Positions 53,225 to 61,397 of a stretch of 64,000 bases of DNA are shown here, piece by piece. Below the pieces are notes generated by a model. It saw nothing but the letters and a program-made list of their open reading frames with translations. It did no database searches and had not been told where the DNA came from. The translations under genes were made by a program, and so were the position numbers. Within the stretch, counting starts at the first letter, position 1; each line of letters starts with the position of its first letter. The stretch comes from Mucilaginibacter saanensis. Its GTDB lineage: Bacteria; Bacteroidota; Bacteroidia; Sphingobacteriales; Sphingobacteriaceae. The DNA lies in NCBI RefSeq assembly GCF_014200575.1, contig NZ_JACHBZ010000011.1, positions 62,001 to 126,000 on the forward strand, read 5' to 3'.

Positions 53225-54681
53225 AGTATTTAAGTGATATATTGGATGGGCTGGCCTTCACTGAATTGCAGGGAAGTGCCGATGTGGAAATTACTTCGGT
53301 AACATTTGATTCGCGGCAGGTAACAGCCGGATCATTGTTTGTGGCAGTAAAAGGTACCCTGGTTGATGGGCATGATTATATTGATCAGGCGGTTAAAAAG
53401 GGAGCTATTGCCGTTATTTGCGAAGATCTGCCTGCCCATACTACCGGCGAGGTTGATTTTTTAATGGTGGCAAACTCCGGTAAAGCGCTAAGTATTGTTG
53501 CTGCTAATTTCTACGATAATCCATCGGCGCAGTTAAAGTTGGTAGGGGTAACCGGTACCAATGGTAAAACTACGGTGGCTACTTTGTTGTATCAGTTGTT
53601 TCGTGATCTGGGGTATAAATGCGGCTTGCTATCAACAGTGGAGAACCAGATCAATGGTCAGGTGATCCCGTCAACCCATACCACACCTGATCCTATTGAG
53701 CTTAACCGCCTGCTTGACGAGATGATGGCCCAGGGCTGCGACTACTGTTTTATGGAGGTAAGCTCACACGCAATTGCACAGCACCGTGTTGCCAACCTGC
53801 ATTTCACAGGCGGCATATTTACCAACCTGACGCATGATCACTTAGATTATCATAAAACTTTTGACAGTTACCTGAAAGCTAAAAAAACATTTTTTGACGG
53901 CTTGTCAAAAAACGCATTTGCGCTTACAAATAGCGACGATAAGAACGGCAATGTAATGCTGCAAAATACGCAGGCCCATAAAAAAACTTACGGACTAAAA
54001 ACCATGGCCGATTATAAGGCCCGCATACTGGAAAATCAATTTGGCGGATTATTACTGCATATTGATAACGAGGAAGTTTGGTTTAAAATGGTAGGTACCT
54101 TTAATGCTTATAATTTACTGGCCGTGTATGCTACTGCCATGCTGCTTGATCAGGATAAGGCAAAGGTATTAACCAGCCTGAGCAAATTGACAGGTGCCGA
54201 AGGCAGGTTTGAATATATAGTAGCGCCCAATAAGGTTATAGGTATAGTTGATTATGCCCACACGCCTGATGCCGTACAGAATGTACTGAGCACCATACAT
54301 GATATACGTAAGGGTAACGAAAAAGTGATTACCGTGATAGGTTGTGGCGGCGACAGGGATAAAACCAAACGCCCTATTATGGCCAGGGTTGCCAGTGAGT
54401 GGAGCGACAAGGTAATACTTACTGCCGATAATCCACGCTCAGAAGATCCTGCACAAATTATCAAGGATATGGAAGAGGGTGTTGACCCCGCTTTTAAAAG
54501 GCATACGGTAAATATTATTGACAGGAAAGAGGCCATTAAAACAGCGTGCCTGCTTGCCCGTCCCGGCGATATTATATTAATAGCGGGCAAAGGCCACGAA
54601 AAATATCAGGAGATTAAAGGGGTTAAAAACCACTTTGATGATATGGAAGAACTTGAAGCGCAATTTAAGGAGATGAGTTAA
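53221..54681 (+). CDS. murE: UDP-MurNAc-L-Ala-D-Glu: meso-diaminopimelate ligase
   Basis: Cytoplasmic Mur ligase adding the third residue to the peptidoglycan stem peptide. The 486-residue protein has FDSRQVTAGSLFVAVKGTLVDGHDYI, the ATP loop GVTGTNGKTTVATL, MEVSSHAIAQHRV, LTHDHLDYHKT and the C-terminal-domain IVDYAHTPDAVQN. The substrate-selecting DNPR motif at residues 403-406 marks meso-diaminopimelate specificity rather than lysine, as expected for a Gram-negative. It follows ftsI with a 4-base overlap. A short inverted repeat lies just past the stop. Confidence 0.95.
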   Translation: MKYLSDILDGLAFTELQGSADVEITSVTFDSRQVTAGSLFVAVKGTLVDGHDYIDQAVKKGAIAVICEDLPAHTTGEVDFLMVANSGKALSIVAANFYDNPSAQLKLVGVTGTNGKTTVATLLYQLFRDLGYKCGLLSTVENQINGQVIPSTHTTPDPIELNRLLDEMMAQGCDYCFMEVSSHAIAQHRVANLHFTGGIFTNLTHDHLDYHKTFDSYLKAKKTFFDGLSKNAFALTNSDDKNGNVMLQNTQAHKKTYGLKTMADYKARILENQFGGLLLHIDNEEVWFKMVGTFNAYNLLAVYATAMLLDQDKAKVLTSLSKLTGAEGRFEYIVAPNKVIGIVDYAHTPDAVQNVLSTIHDIRKGNEKVITVIGCGGDRDKTKRPIMARVASEWSDKVILTADNPRSEDPAQIIKDMEEGVDPAFKRHTVNIIDRKEAIKTACLLARPGDIILIAGKGHEKYQEIKGVKNHFDDMEELEAQFKEMS

Positions 54682-54684
54682 TCC

Positions 54685-54703
54685 GTCTGATCAACGTTCA
54701 GAC
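54685..54703 (+). terminator. Small hairpin after murE
   Basis: GTCTGA (54685-54690) and TCAGAC (54698-54703) can pair around a 7-base loop immediately after the murE stop. No T-tract follows, so it is more likely an mRNA end-protecting or attenuating hairpin than a strong terminator. Confidence 0.35.
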
Positions 54704-54746
54704 AAAATATAAACCAATTAAATAAACAACAAAAGATAAACCGCAA

Positions 54747-54813
54747 AATCTGCACATCTAAAATTTGCAAACCAACCATCTGCACATTTGAAATCTGCAC
54801 ATCTGCACATTTA
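54747..54813. repeat. TCTGCACA short-word repeats between murE and mraY
   Basis: Four copies of TCTGCACA lie in 67 bases (starting near 54749, 54779, 54794 and 54802), spaced by words such as ATTTGAAA and AAATTTGC. The stretch ends eight bases before the mraY ATG. Spacing is irregular, so this is not a tandem array with fixed unit; it looks like a dispersed genomic repeat family inserted in the spacer. Confidence 0.75.
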
Positions 54814-54820
54814 ACGAGAG

Positions 54821-56062
54821 ATGTTATATTATTTATTTACATATCTGAGTAAAAACTACAGTATTCCGGGAGCGGGGGTATTTCAGTATATCACGTTCCG
54901 TACGGCTATGGCTGTAATAACATCGTTGGTGATCACTACGGTTTATGGCCGCAGGCTGATAGATTATCTGCGTTTTAAACAGGTTGGCGAAACCGTGAGG
55001 AACTTAGGTTTAGAAGGCCAGATGCAAAAGTCAGGTACACCTACTATGGGCGGTATCATCATTTTAATGGGGATACTGATCCCTACGTTGCTGTTTGCCA
55101 AGTTGAGTAACGTGTATGTAATACTGATGATTATTACTACCGTATGGTTGGGTGCTATTGGCTTTTTAGACGATTATATCAAGGTATTTAAAAAGAATAA
55201 AGAAGGCCTGGCAGGCCGGTTTAAGATCATTGGCCAGGTTGGGCTTGCACTGATCATCGGCTGGACAATGTACTTCAATACCGATATCGTGATCAGGCAG
55301 GAAGTGAAATTGCCGGTGAAGGCTGATGTTCCGGTTGATTTTCACATGAAAAAAAATACACCGGTTTATACTCAGGATATACGGTCGACCAAAACCACTA
55401 TGCCTTTTTATAAAAACAACGAGTTTGATTATGCCAAGGTGCTTAAGTTTTTGGGTCCCGGTTATGAGCAATATGCCCTGGTGGTGTTCCTGTTCTTCGT
55501 GATCGTGATCATCACCTTTATATCAAACGGCGCTAATATCACCGATGGTATTGATGGTTTGGCAACAGGCACATCGGCCATTATTGGTATTACGCTGGCT
55601 ATACTGGCCTACGTATCGGGTAACATGGCCATGGCCGACTATCTGAACATTATGTTTTTACCAAACTCCGGCGAGCTGGTGGTTTTTGCGGGGGCTTTTG
55701 TAGGGGCATGTGTAGGCTTTTTATGGTACAACTCCTACCCGGCCCAGGTATTCATGGGCGATACCGGTAGTTTGGCCATAGGCGGTATCATTGCCGTGTT
55801 TGCTATTATGATACGTAAGGAGCTGTTATTGCCGGTATTATGCGGTGTGTTTTTGATCGAGAACATATCGGTAATTATGCAGGTTGGCTGGTTTAAGTAT
55901 ACCAAAAAACGCAGCGGCGAGGGTAAGCGGATATTTTTAATGGCGCCATTGCATCACCACTACCAGAAAAAGGGTTTCCATGAGGCAAAAATCGTGACCC
56001 GCTTCTGGATCATTGGAATACTGCTGGCCATTATAACAATCATCACGTTGAAGTTAAGATAG
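54821..56062 (+). CDS. mraY: Phospho-N-acetylmuramoyl-pentapeptide-transferase
   Basis: Inner-membrane enzyme making lipid I from UDP-MurNAc-pentapeptide and undecaprenyl phosphate. The 413-residue protein has about ten transmembrane segments, [13 protein letters not shown], the acidic motif [31 protein letters not shown] and the C-terminal [21 protein letters not shown]. It carries an insert of about 60 residues between transmembrane segments (residues about 150-215) usual in Bacteroidetes. The start follows the TCTGCACA repeat block. A GC-rich palindrome begins 8 bases after its stop. Confidence 0.95.
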   Translation: MLYYLFTYLSKNYSIPGAGVFQYITFRTAMAVITSLVITTVYGRRLIDYLRFKQVGETVRNLGLEGQMQKSGTPTMGGIIILMGILIPTLLFAKLSNVYVILMIITTVWLGAIGFLDDYIKVFKKNKEGLAGRFKIIGQVGLALIIGWTMYFNTDIVIRQEVKLPVKADVPVDFHMKKNTPVYTQDIRSTKTTMPFYKNNEFDYAKVLKFLGPGYEQYALVVFLFFVIVIITFISNGANITDGIDGLATGTSAIIGITLAILAYVSGNMAMADYLNIMFLPNSGELVVFAGAFVGACVGFLWYNSYPAQVFMGDTGSLAIGGIIAVFAIMIRKELLLPVLCGVFLIENISVIMQVGWFKYTKKRSGEGKRIFLMAPLHHHYQKKGFHEAKIVTRFWIIGILLAIITIITLKLR

Positions 56063-56096
56063 CCACGATCCCCTAAAGGGGAGGAAAAGAAGTAAG
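56062..56096. repeat. GC-rich REP-like palindrome a (mraY-murD spacer)
   Basis: CCCCTAAAGGGG (56070-56081) is a perfect palindrome followed by AGGAAA, directly after the mraY stop. In reverse complement it resembles the element that opens murD, so the two form an inverted pair around the spacer, as in REPINs. No T-tract follows, so it is not an ordinary terminator. Confidence 0.7.
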
Positions 56097-56134
56097 GATT
56101 AGAATAAAGATAAAAGGATAAAGACAATAAAGGA

Positions 56135-57526
56135 ATGAACGAGAATAAAAACATACCCAATCAAAAGTACCCCCTTCAGGGGGCGGAGGGGGCTGTACGT
56201 CTTGCCATTCTTGGTGCCGGCGAAAGCGGGGTTGGTGCGGCATACCTTGCCCAGCAGCAGGGCTATGATGTTTTTGTGTCGGATTTTGGTGTCATTGCCG
56301 ATCATTATAAAAAACAACTACAGGGCTGGAATATTCGTTTTGAAGAAAATCAGCATACCGAAGCAGAGATATTAAGTGCGGTTGAGGTAATTAAAAGTCC
56401 GGGAATACCAGAAAAGGCCCCTATTATTAAAAAACTGCGTGAAAAAGATATTGCCGTTATATCTGAAATAGAATTTGCAGGCAGGTATTGCGATGCTAAA
56501 ATTATAGGTATTACCGGTTCAAATGGTAAAACCACTACCACCAGTTTAACCTACCATATTTTAAAAGATGCAGGTTTAAATGTGGGTTTGGCTGGCAATA
56601 TTGGTAAGAGCTTTGCCTACCAGGTAGCTACAGAAAAATTTGAATATTATGTGTTGGAGCTAAGCAGCTTTATGCTTGATGATATGTACCGGTTTAAGGT
56701 AGATATTGCTGTTTTGCTCAATATTACGCCTGACCATTTAGACAGGTATGATTACAAGCTGGAAAACTACGCGGCATCAAAATTCCGCGTTACGCAAAAT
56801 CAAACAGCAGCCGATTATTTTATCTTTTGCGCCGATGATCCGGAAACTATAAAAGGTATGACCGGACGCAGTTTTGAAGCACAGCAGTTACCATTTTCAA
56901 TAGAAACCAAGATTAAACCGGGAGCATATCTCGAAAACGACAATATTGTCATAAACATACAACAAGAACATTTTCAAATGTCAATTAAAGAACTGGCCCT
57001 GCAGGGTAAGCACAACATTTACAACTCCATGGCATCAGGTATTGTAGCTAAGGTGCTGGAATTGCGCAACGAATCGATGAGAGAGAGCATGGGCAACTTT
57101 AAGAACATCGAGCACAGGCTGGAGTCGGTTGGTAAAATATCAGGCATTAGCTTCATTAATGATTCTAAAGCCACCAATGTTAACTCGACCTGGTACGCTC
57201 TTGAAAGCATGACCACTGATGTAGTGCTGATTTTAGGCGGCGTTGATAAAGGAAATGATTATGGTATGCTTAAAGAACTGGTAAAACAGAAGGTAAAAGC
57301 TATTGTGTGTTTAGGTAAGGACAACAAGCGCATTCATGACGCATTTGAGGATGATGTGGAAGTGATTGTAAATACCGGTTCGGCCCAGGAAGCAGCCCAG
57401 GTAGCATTTCATCTGGCCGAAAAAGGCGATACCGTATTGTTGTCACCCGCCTGCGCAAGTTTTGACCTGTTTAAAAATTATGAAGACCGCGGCAACCAGT
57501 TTAAAGCCGCAGTAAGAGAATTGTAG
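56135..57526 (+). CDS. murD: UDP-MurNAc-L-Ala: D-glutamate ligase with repeat-derived N-terminal extension
   Basis: Cytoplasmic Mur ligase adding D-Glu to UDP-MurNAc-L-Ala. The 463-residue protein has the N-terminal RLAILGAGESGVGAAYLA (residues 22-39), ATP-loop GITGSNGKTTTTSL, ELSSFMLDDMYRF, LNITPDHLDRYD, ALQGKHNIYN, and FINDSKATNVNSTW with ILGGVDKGNDY. The normal MurD start lies at RLAIL; about 21 extra residues precede it, and residues 10-19 (QKYPLQGAEG) are encoded by a GC-rich palindrome shared with murG. No start codon exists between the ATG and RLAIL, so the extension must be translated. Confidence 0.95.
   Translation: MNENKNIPNQKYPLQGAEGAVRLAILGAGESGVGAAYLAQQQGYDVFVSDFGVIADHYKKQLQGWNIRFEENQHTEAEILSAVEVIKSPGIPEKAPIIKKLREKDIAVISEIEFAGRYCDAKIIGITGSNGKTTTTSLTYHILKDAGLNVGLAGNIGKSFAYQVATEKFEYYVLELSSFMLDDMYRFKVDIAVLLNITPDHLDRYDYKLENYAASKFRVTQNQTAADYFIFCADDPETIKGMTGRSFEAQQLPFSIETKIKPGAYLENDNIVINIQQEHFQMSIKELALQGKHNIYNSMASGIVAKVLELRNESMRESMGNFKNIEHRLESVGKISGISFINDSKATNVNSTWYALESMTTDVVLILGGVDKGNDYGMLKELVKQKVKAIVCLGKDNKRIHDAFEDDVEVIVNTGSAQEAAQVAFHLAEKGDTVLLSPACASFDLFKNYEDRGNQFKAAVREL
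56164..56200 (+). repeat. GC-rich REP-like palindrome b inside murD
   Basis: CCCCCTTCAGGGGG (56170-56183) followed by CGGAGGGGG lies in the first codons of murD, with GTAC at both outer edges. In frame it reads QKYPLQGAEG. It matches the element in murG at 58847-58875 almost base for base, in the same frame. Confidence 0.85.
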
Positions 57527-57576
57527 TGTGGATGTGCAATGATAGGAAAAGATTATTAATGAACATTAAATAAAAG

Positions 57577-57609
57577 TCTCACCCTCCGGGGGAGATTTAG
57601 AGGGGGTTT
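57577..57609 (+). repeat. GC-rich REP-like palindrome c before ftsW
   Basis: CTCACCCTCCGGGGGAG (57577-57593) then ATTTAGAGGGGG abuts the ftsW ATG at 57610. It belongs to the same family (C-run, short loop, G-run, spacer, G-run), somewhat degraded. The G-run could act like a ribosome-binding site or block translation by folding. Confidence 0.65.
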
Positions 57610-58758
57610 ATGCATAGGATACTCAGTAATACAAAAGGCGACCGCTGGATATGGCTTATAGTCATATTGCTTTCTGTTATATCCTTGTTGGCTGTTTACA
57701 GTTCAACTGGCACGCTGGCTTATAAAAGGGGAGTTGGGGTTGAGTCGATCCTGATGAAACATTTGGCTATGGTTGTTGGCGGCATAGCGTTGATGTATAT
57801 TTCGCATAAGTTGGATTACAGGTATTATGCGGGGCTGTCAAAAATTATGATGATAGTTACTATTCCTTTGCTGGTGTATACGCTTGTATTTGGTAGCCAC
57901 ATCAATAATGCCAGCCGGTGGATCAATATCCCGGTAATAGGGCTCAGCTTCCAGACATCGGATTTGGCCAAGCTGGCTTTGATCACTTACCTGGCACGTA
58001 CCCTATCGCGCAAGCAGGAAAATATTAAGGATGTAAAAGAGTCCTTTTTGCCCATTATGGGTTCTGTTTGCCTGGTGTTTATATTAATTGCACTGGCCAA
58101 CTTATCAACCGCGCTGATGCTGTTTGGTGTAAGTATTTTGCTGCTCATTATTGGGCGCATCAGTATTAAGCAAATAGCGGTGGTTTGTGCAGCTGGTTTT
58201 ATATTGTTAATGGGCGTTATCTTTTTAGGGCCGCGCAGGCATACCTATGTATCACGTGTTAATGTGTTTTTGCATCCGGAGCTGGCTAAGGTTGATAAAT
58301 CTTTCCAGTCTGACCATGCTAAGATAGCCATAGCAAGTGGTGGGTTGTTTGGCAAAGGGCCGGGTAACAGTACCGAAAGAAATTACCTGCCGGAATCCTA
58401 CTCCGACGAGATATACGCCATTATTATCGAGGAGTATGGATTGGTAGGAGGTTTTGCCCTGATAGGCATTTACCTGTTTTTATTATACCGCTGTATAAAA
58501 ATTGTAACCAAGGCGCCAAAGGCGTTTGGTGCATTACTGGCCTGTGGCTTAAGCTTTAGTTTAACCATACAGGCTTTTGCCAATATGGCTGTAGCTGTAG
58601 GTTTAGGGCCGGTAACCGGGGTGCCGTTGCCATTTGTAAGTATGGGGGGCACGTCCATATTGTTTACCAGTGTGGCATTTGGTATTATACTATCGGTTAG
58701 CAGGGATATTGAAGAGCCGAAAAAAGTAGTAGTAGGGGAAATCAGGACGGCAGCGTAG
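57610..58758 (+). CDS. ftsW: FtsW lipid II polymerase / division protein
   Basis: SEDS-family inner-membrane glycosyltransferase that polymerises lipid II at the septum together with the FtsI-type transpeptidase. The 382-residue protein has about ten transmembrane helices: KGDRWIWLIVILLSVISLLAVYSSTG at the start, HINNASRWINI, the DLAKLALITYLAR segment and the C-terminal TGVPLPFVSMGGTSILF with the typical P-x-x-S-x-G-G motif. ATG 57610 sits directly at the end of a repeat element. It is shorter than E. coli FtsW, as in other Bacteroidetes. Confidence 0.94.
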   Translation: MHRILSNTKGDRWIWLIVILLSVISLLAVYSSTGTLAYKRGVGVESILMKHLAMVVGGIALMYISHKLDYRYYAGLSKIMMIVTIPLLVYTLVFGSHINNASRWINIPVIGLSFQTSDLAKLALITYLARTLSRKQENIKDVKESFLPIMGSVCLVFILIALANLSTALMLFGVSILLLIIGRISIKQIAVVCAAGFILLMGVIFLGPRRHTYVSRVNVFLHPELAKVDKSFQSDHAKIAIASGGLFGKGPGNSTERNYLPESYSDEIYAIIIEEYGLVGGFALIGIYLFLLYRCIKIVTKAPKAFGALLACGLSFSLTIQAFANMAVAVGLGPVTGVPLPFVSMGGTSILFTSVAFGIILSVSRDIEEPKKVVVGEIRTAA

Positions 58759-58759
58759 A

Positions 58760-58786
58760 TGCCCCTAACCCCCTAAAGGGGGAACT
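58760..58786. repeat. GC-rich REP-like palindrome d (ftsW-murG spacer)
   Basis: GCCCCTAA then CCCCCTAAAGGGGG (58769-58782) follows the ftsW stop. It is the reverse-complement orientation of the element at the start of murG; together they frame the spacer as an inverted pair. Confidence 0.75.
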
Positions 58787-58808
58787 ATAGATAAGGAATT
58801 AAAAGAAA

Positions 58809-59984
58809 ATGAAAAAAGAAAGCAATAATGTGAGCGATGCTACTCAAAAGCTCCCCCTTCAGGGGGCTGGGGGGCGGCCGCTGCGCATCATCATAAGCGG
58901 TGGCGGAACAGGAGGACACATCTTCCCGGCTATTGCTATTGCCAATGCTTTAAAAAATATTGATCCGGCTATCGAGATATTGTTTGTGGGTGCCAATGGC
59001 CGCATGGAGATGGAAAAGGTGCCTGCAGCGGGTTATAAGATCATCGGTCTGGATATTCAGGGGATACAACGTAATTCCATCTGGAAAAACGTGATGTTCC
59101 CGGTTAAGTTGATGAACAGTGTGCGAAAAGCCTTGAAAATTATTCGTGACTTTAAGCCCGATGCTGCTGTTGGTGTTGGAGGTTATGCCTCCGGTCCGCT
59201 GTTATATGCAGCATCATTAAAAAATATACCGTACCTCATACAAGAGCAAAACTCCTATGCAGGTATTACCAATAAATGGCTGGGCAAAAATGCTCAGAAA
59301 ATATGTGTGGCCTTTGATGGTATGGAAAAGTTTTTTCCTGCCCCCAAGATCATTAAAACCGGTAACCCTATCCGTAAAGATGCGGTAAATGTTGCCGGTA
59401 AGCACATGCAGGCGCTGGAATTGTTTAAGTTATCGGCATTTAAAAAAACCATACTGATAACCGGCGGCAGCCTTGGTGCGCGTACTTTAAATAACAGTAT
59501 ACTGGCAGGGCTTGATAAACTGATTGCTGCCGATGTACAGGTAATATGGCAAACCGGTAAGTTTTACTACAAGGGCATTATTGAAAAACTGGGCGAAGAT
59601 CATCATCCGGATATTAAGATCAGGGAGTTTTTAAGTCGTATGGATCTGGCTTATGCTGCTGCTGATATTATTATATCAAGAGCGGGTGCCGGTACTATTG
59701 CTGAGCTGTGTATGGTTAAAAAGCCGGTTATCCTGGTACCATCGCCAAATGTGGCCGAGGATCACCAGACCAAGAATGCACTGGCACTGGTACAGGAAGA
59801 TGCGGCGGTGTTTTTGGCCGACAGGGATGCCGAAGCAAAGCTGGTTGACCGGGCTATTGAGCTTTTTAATGACAAAAATTTGCAAAAGAAACTGAGTACC
59901 AATATAGGCAAAATGGCTATGCCCAATGCCGATGAGGTTATTGCTCAGGAAGTACTGAAGATAATAATAAATAACAACAATTAA
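58809..59984 (+). CDS. murG: Lipid II synthase (GlcNAc transferase) with repeat-derived N-terminal extension
   Basis: Membrane-associated GT28 enzyme adding GlcNAc to lipid I. The 391-residue protein has LRIIISGGGTGGHIFPAIAIANAL (residues 25-48), GVGGYASGPLLYAASL, EQNSYAGITNK, GGSLGAR and the donor-site SRAGAGTIAELC with PNVAEDHQTKNA. Standard MurG begins at (M)RIIISGGG; 25 extra residues precede it, of which about 13-22 (QKLPLQGAGG) come from a GC-rich palindrome like that in murD. Apart from the ATG only a GTG (codon 8) lies upstream of the core, and it too is before the repeat, so the repeat is translated in either case. Confidence 0.95.
   Translation: MKKESNNVSDATQKLPLQGAGGRPLRIIISGGGTGGHIFPAIAIANALKNIDPAIEILFVGANGRMEMEKVPAAGYKIIGLDIQGIQRNSIWKNVMFPVKLMNSVRKALKIIRDFKPDAAVGVGGYASGPLLYAASLKNIPYLIQEQNSYAGITNKWLGKNAQKICVAFDGMEKFFPAPKIIKTGNPIRKDAVNVAGKHMQALELFKLSAFKKTILITGGSLGARTLNNSILAGLDKLIAADVQVIWQTGKFYYKGIIEKLGEDHHPDIKIREFLSRMDLAYAAADIIISRAGAGTIAELCMVKKPVILVPSPNVAEDHQTKNALALVQEDAAVFLADRDAEAKLVDRAIELFNDKNLQKKLSTNIGKMAMPNADEVIAQEVLKIIINNNN
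58847..58876 (+). repeat. GC-rich REP-like palindrome e inside murG
   Basis: CCCCCTTCAGGGGG (58853-58866) followed by CTGGGGGG lies in codons 13-22 of murG. The frame matches that of the murD copy (PLQGA). Together with element d it frames the ftsW-murG junction in opposite orientation. Confidence 0.85.
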
Positions 59985-59990
59985 AATTAA

Positions 59991-60026
59991 GGTCCTCCTT
60001 CTCCCCAAAAGGGGAGGGCCTATTTT
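59991..60026. repeat. GC-rich REP-like palindrome f (murG-murC spacer)
   Basis: CTCCCCAAAAGGGGAG (60001-60016) is a perfect palindrome, flanked by GGTCCTCCTT on the left and GGCC on the right, between the murG stop and murC start. TATTTT follows, so it could also act as a weak terminator on the plus strand, but murC must be transcribed through it. Confidence 0.7.
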
Positions 60027-60038
60027 AAAAACAAAAAC

Positions 60039-61397
60039 ATGGAACTACGCAACGTACAAAGGGTTTACCTGGTGGGTATAGGCGGCATCGGGATGAGCGG
60101 CCTGGCCCGCTATTTCCATCATTTGGGTTGTATTGTTTGTGGTTACGACAAAACCTCGACCGATCTGACCAATGATCTGCACAACGAGGGCATACAAATT
60201 GTTTTTGATGACAAGGCCGAATGGATCCCAATGAGTTTCCAGGAGCCGTGTAGCGATACACTCATCATTTATACCCCGGCCGTTCCAAAAGATTCGGCTA
60301 TACTAAACTATTTTAAGAATAAAGGTTTTGAGCTGTTTAAGCGCTCGCAGGTTTTAGGACTCATCAGCAAAAGCTCATTTACTATAGCTGTTGCGGGCAC
60401 ACATGGTAAAACCACTACCTCAACCATGGTAGCGCATATTTTGAAAGATTCAGGTAATGACTGCTCTGCATTTTTGGGCGGCATATCATCTAATTATCAA
60501 AGTAATGTGTTGTACGGCAAAAATAATGTGATGGTGGTAGAGGCCGATGAATATGACCGTTCGTTCCTGACGTTATACCCTGATGTGGCCATCATTACCT
60601 CGATGGATGCTGATCACCTCGATATTTATGGTGATCATGAGCATTTGACGGAGTCGTTCAAACTATTTGCATCACAAATAAAAGAGGGCGGTACGCTGGT
60701 TCATAAAAAAGGATTAGCCCTTGATACAGGCTATACGTATGCCCTTAATGATAGGGCAGCTGACGCTCATGCGGCCAACATCCGTATTGAAAACGGCGAC
60801 TTTTATTTTGATTTTATTAATGCGGATGTAACCATTCCGGATATTAAAATGGGTATTGCCGGCACCCATAATGTTGAAAATGCGGTTGCTGCCATAGAGG
60901 CTGTTTTAAGGCTTGATATCAATACCCAAGCTATCAAAAGTGCACTGGGATCATTCAAAGGTGTTAAGCGCAGGTTTGAGTACATCGTAAAAACGCCGCA
61001 GCATATTTATATTGACGACTATGCCCATCACCCTGAAGAATTAAGGGCCTGCATATCATCAGTAAAAAAACTGTACCCGGGAAAAAAGCTGACTACCATT
61101 TTTCAGCCACATTTATATACCCGTACGCGCGATTTTGCCGATGGCTTTGCGGAAGTGCTGGACATGGTTGATGAATTGATACTGCTGGATATATATCCGG
61201 CCCGCGAGTTGCCTATTGAAGGGGTTGACTCAGAAATGCTGCTGAACAGGATGCATCTGCAAAATAAGCGTAAGCTCAGCAAGCAAGAGGCTTTGAATGC
61301 CGTAGCACAGGAAAAGCCGGAGCTACTGCTTACCGTAGGAGCCGGGGATATTGATACATTGGTACACCCTTTAAAAGAATTGCTAAGTAATGGATAA
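60039..61397 (+). CDS. murC: UDP-N-acetylmuramate: L-alanine ligase
   Basis: Cytoplasmic Mur ligase adding L-Ala to UDP-MurNAc, the first stem-peptide step. The 452-residue protein has RVYLVGIGGIGMSGLARYF, ATP-loop AVAGTHGKTTTSTMVAHIL, GKNNVMVVEADEYDRSFL, SMDADHLDIYGDHEHL and GTHNVENAVAAIEA, then IDDYAHHPEELRACI and the C-terminal FQPHLYTRTRDFADGFAE. All diagnostic Mur ligase residues are in place. It is coupled to ftsQ by an 8-base overlap. Unlike MurD and MurG it has no repeat-derived extension. Confidence 0.96.
   Translation: MELRNVQRVYLVGIGGIGMSGLARYFHHLGCIVCGYDKTSTDLTNDLHNEGIQIVFDDKAEWIPMSFQEPCSDTLIIYTPAVPKDSAILNYFKNKGFELFKRSQVLGLISKSSFTIAVAGTHGKTTTSTMVAHILKDSGNDCSAFLGGISSNYQSNVLYGKNNVMVVEADEYDRSFLTLYPDVAIITSMDADHLDIYGDHEHLTESFKLFASQIKEGGTLVHKKGLALDTGYTYALNDRAADAHAANIRIENGDFYFDFINADVTIPDIKMGIAGTHNVENAVAAIEAVLRLDINTQAIKSALGSFKGVKRRFEYIVKTPQHIYIDDYAHHPEELRACISSVKKLYPGKKLTTIFQPHLYTRTRDFADGFAEVLDMVDELILLDIYPARELPIEGVDSEMLLNRMHLQNKRKLSKQEALNAVAQEKPELLLTVGAGDIDTLVHPLKELLSNG

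Noticed and set aside
54747..54813. CRISPR-like array
   Set aside because: The repeated word is only eight bases and the spacing is irregular and short; no cas genes are nearby.
56062..60026. GC-rich palindromes as ordinary rho-independent terminators
   Set aside because: They lie inside an operon of essential genes, lack T-tracts in most cases, and two are inside coding sequence.
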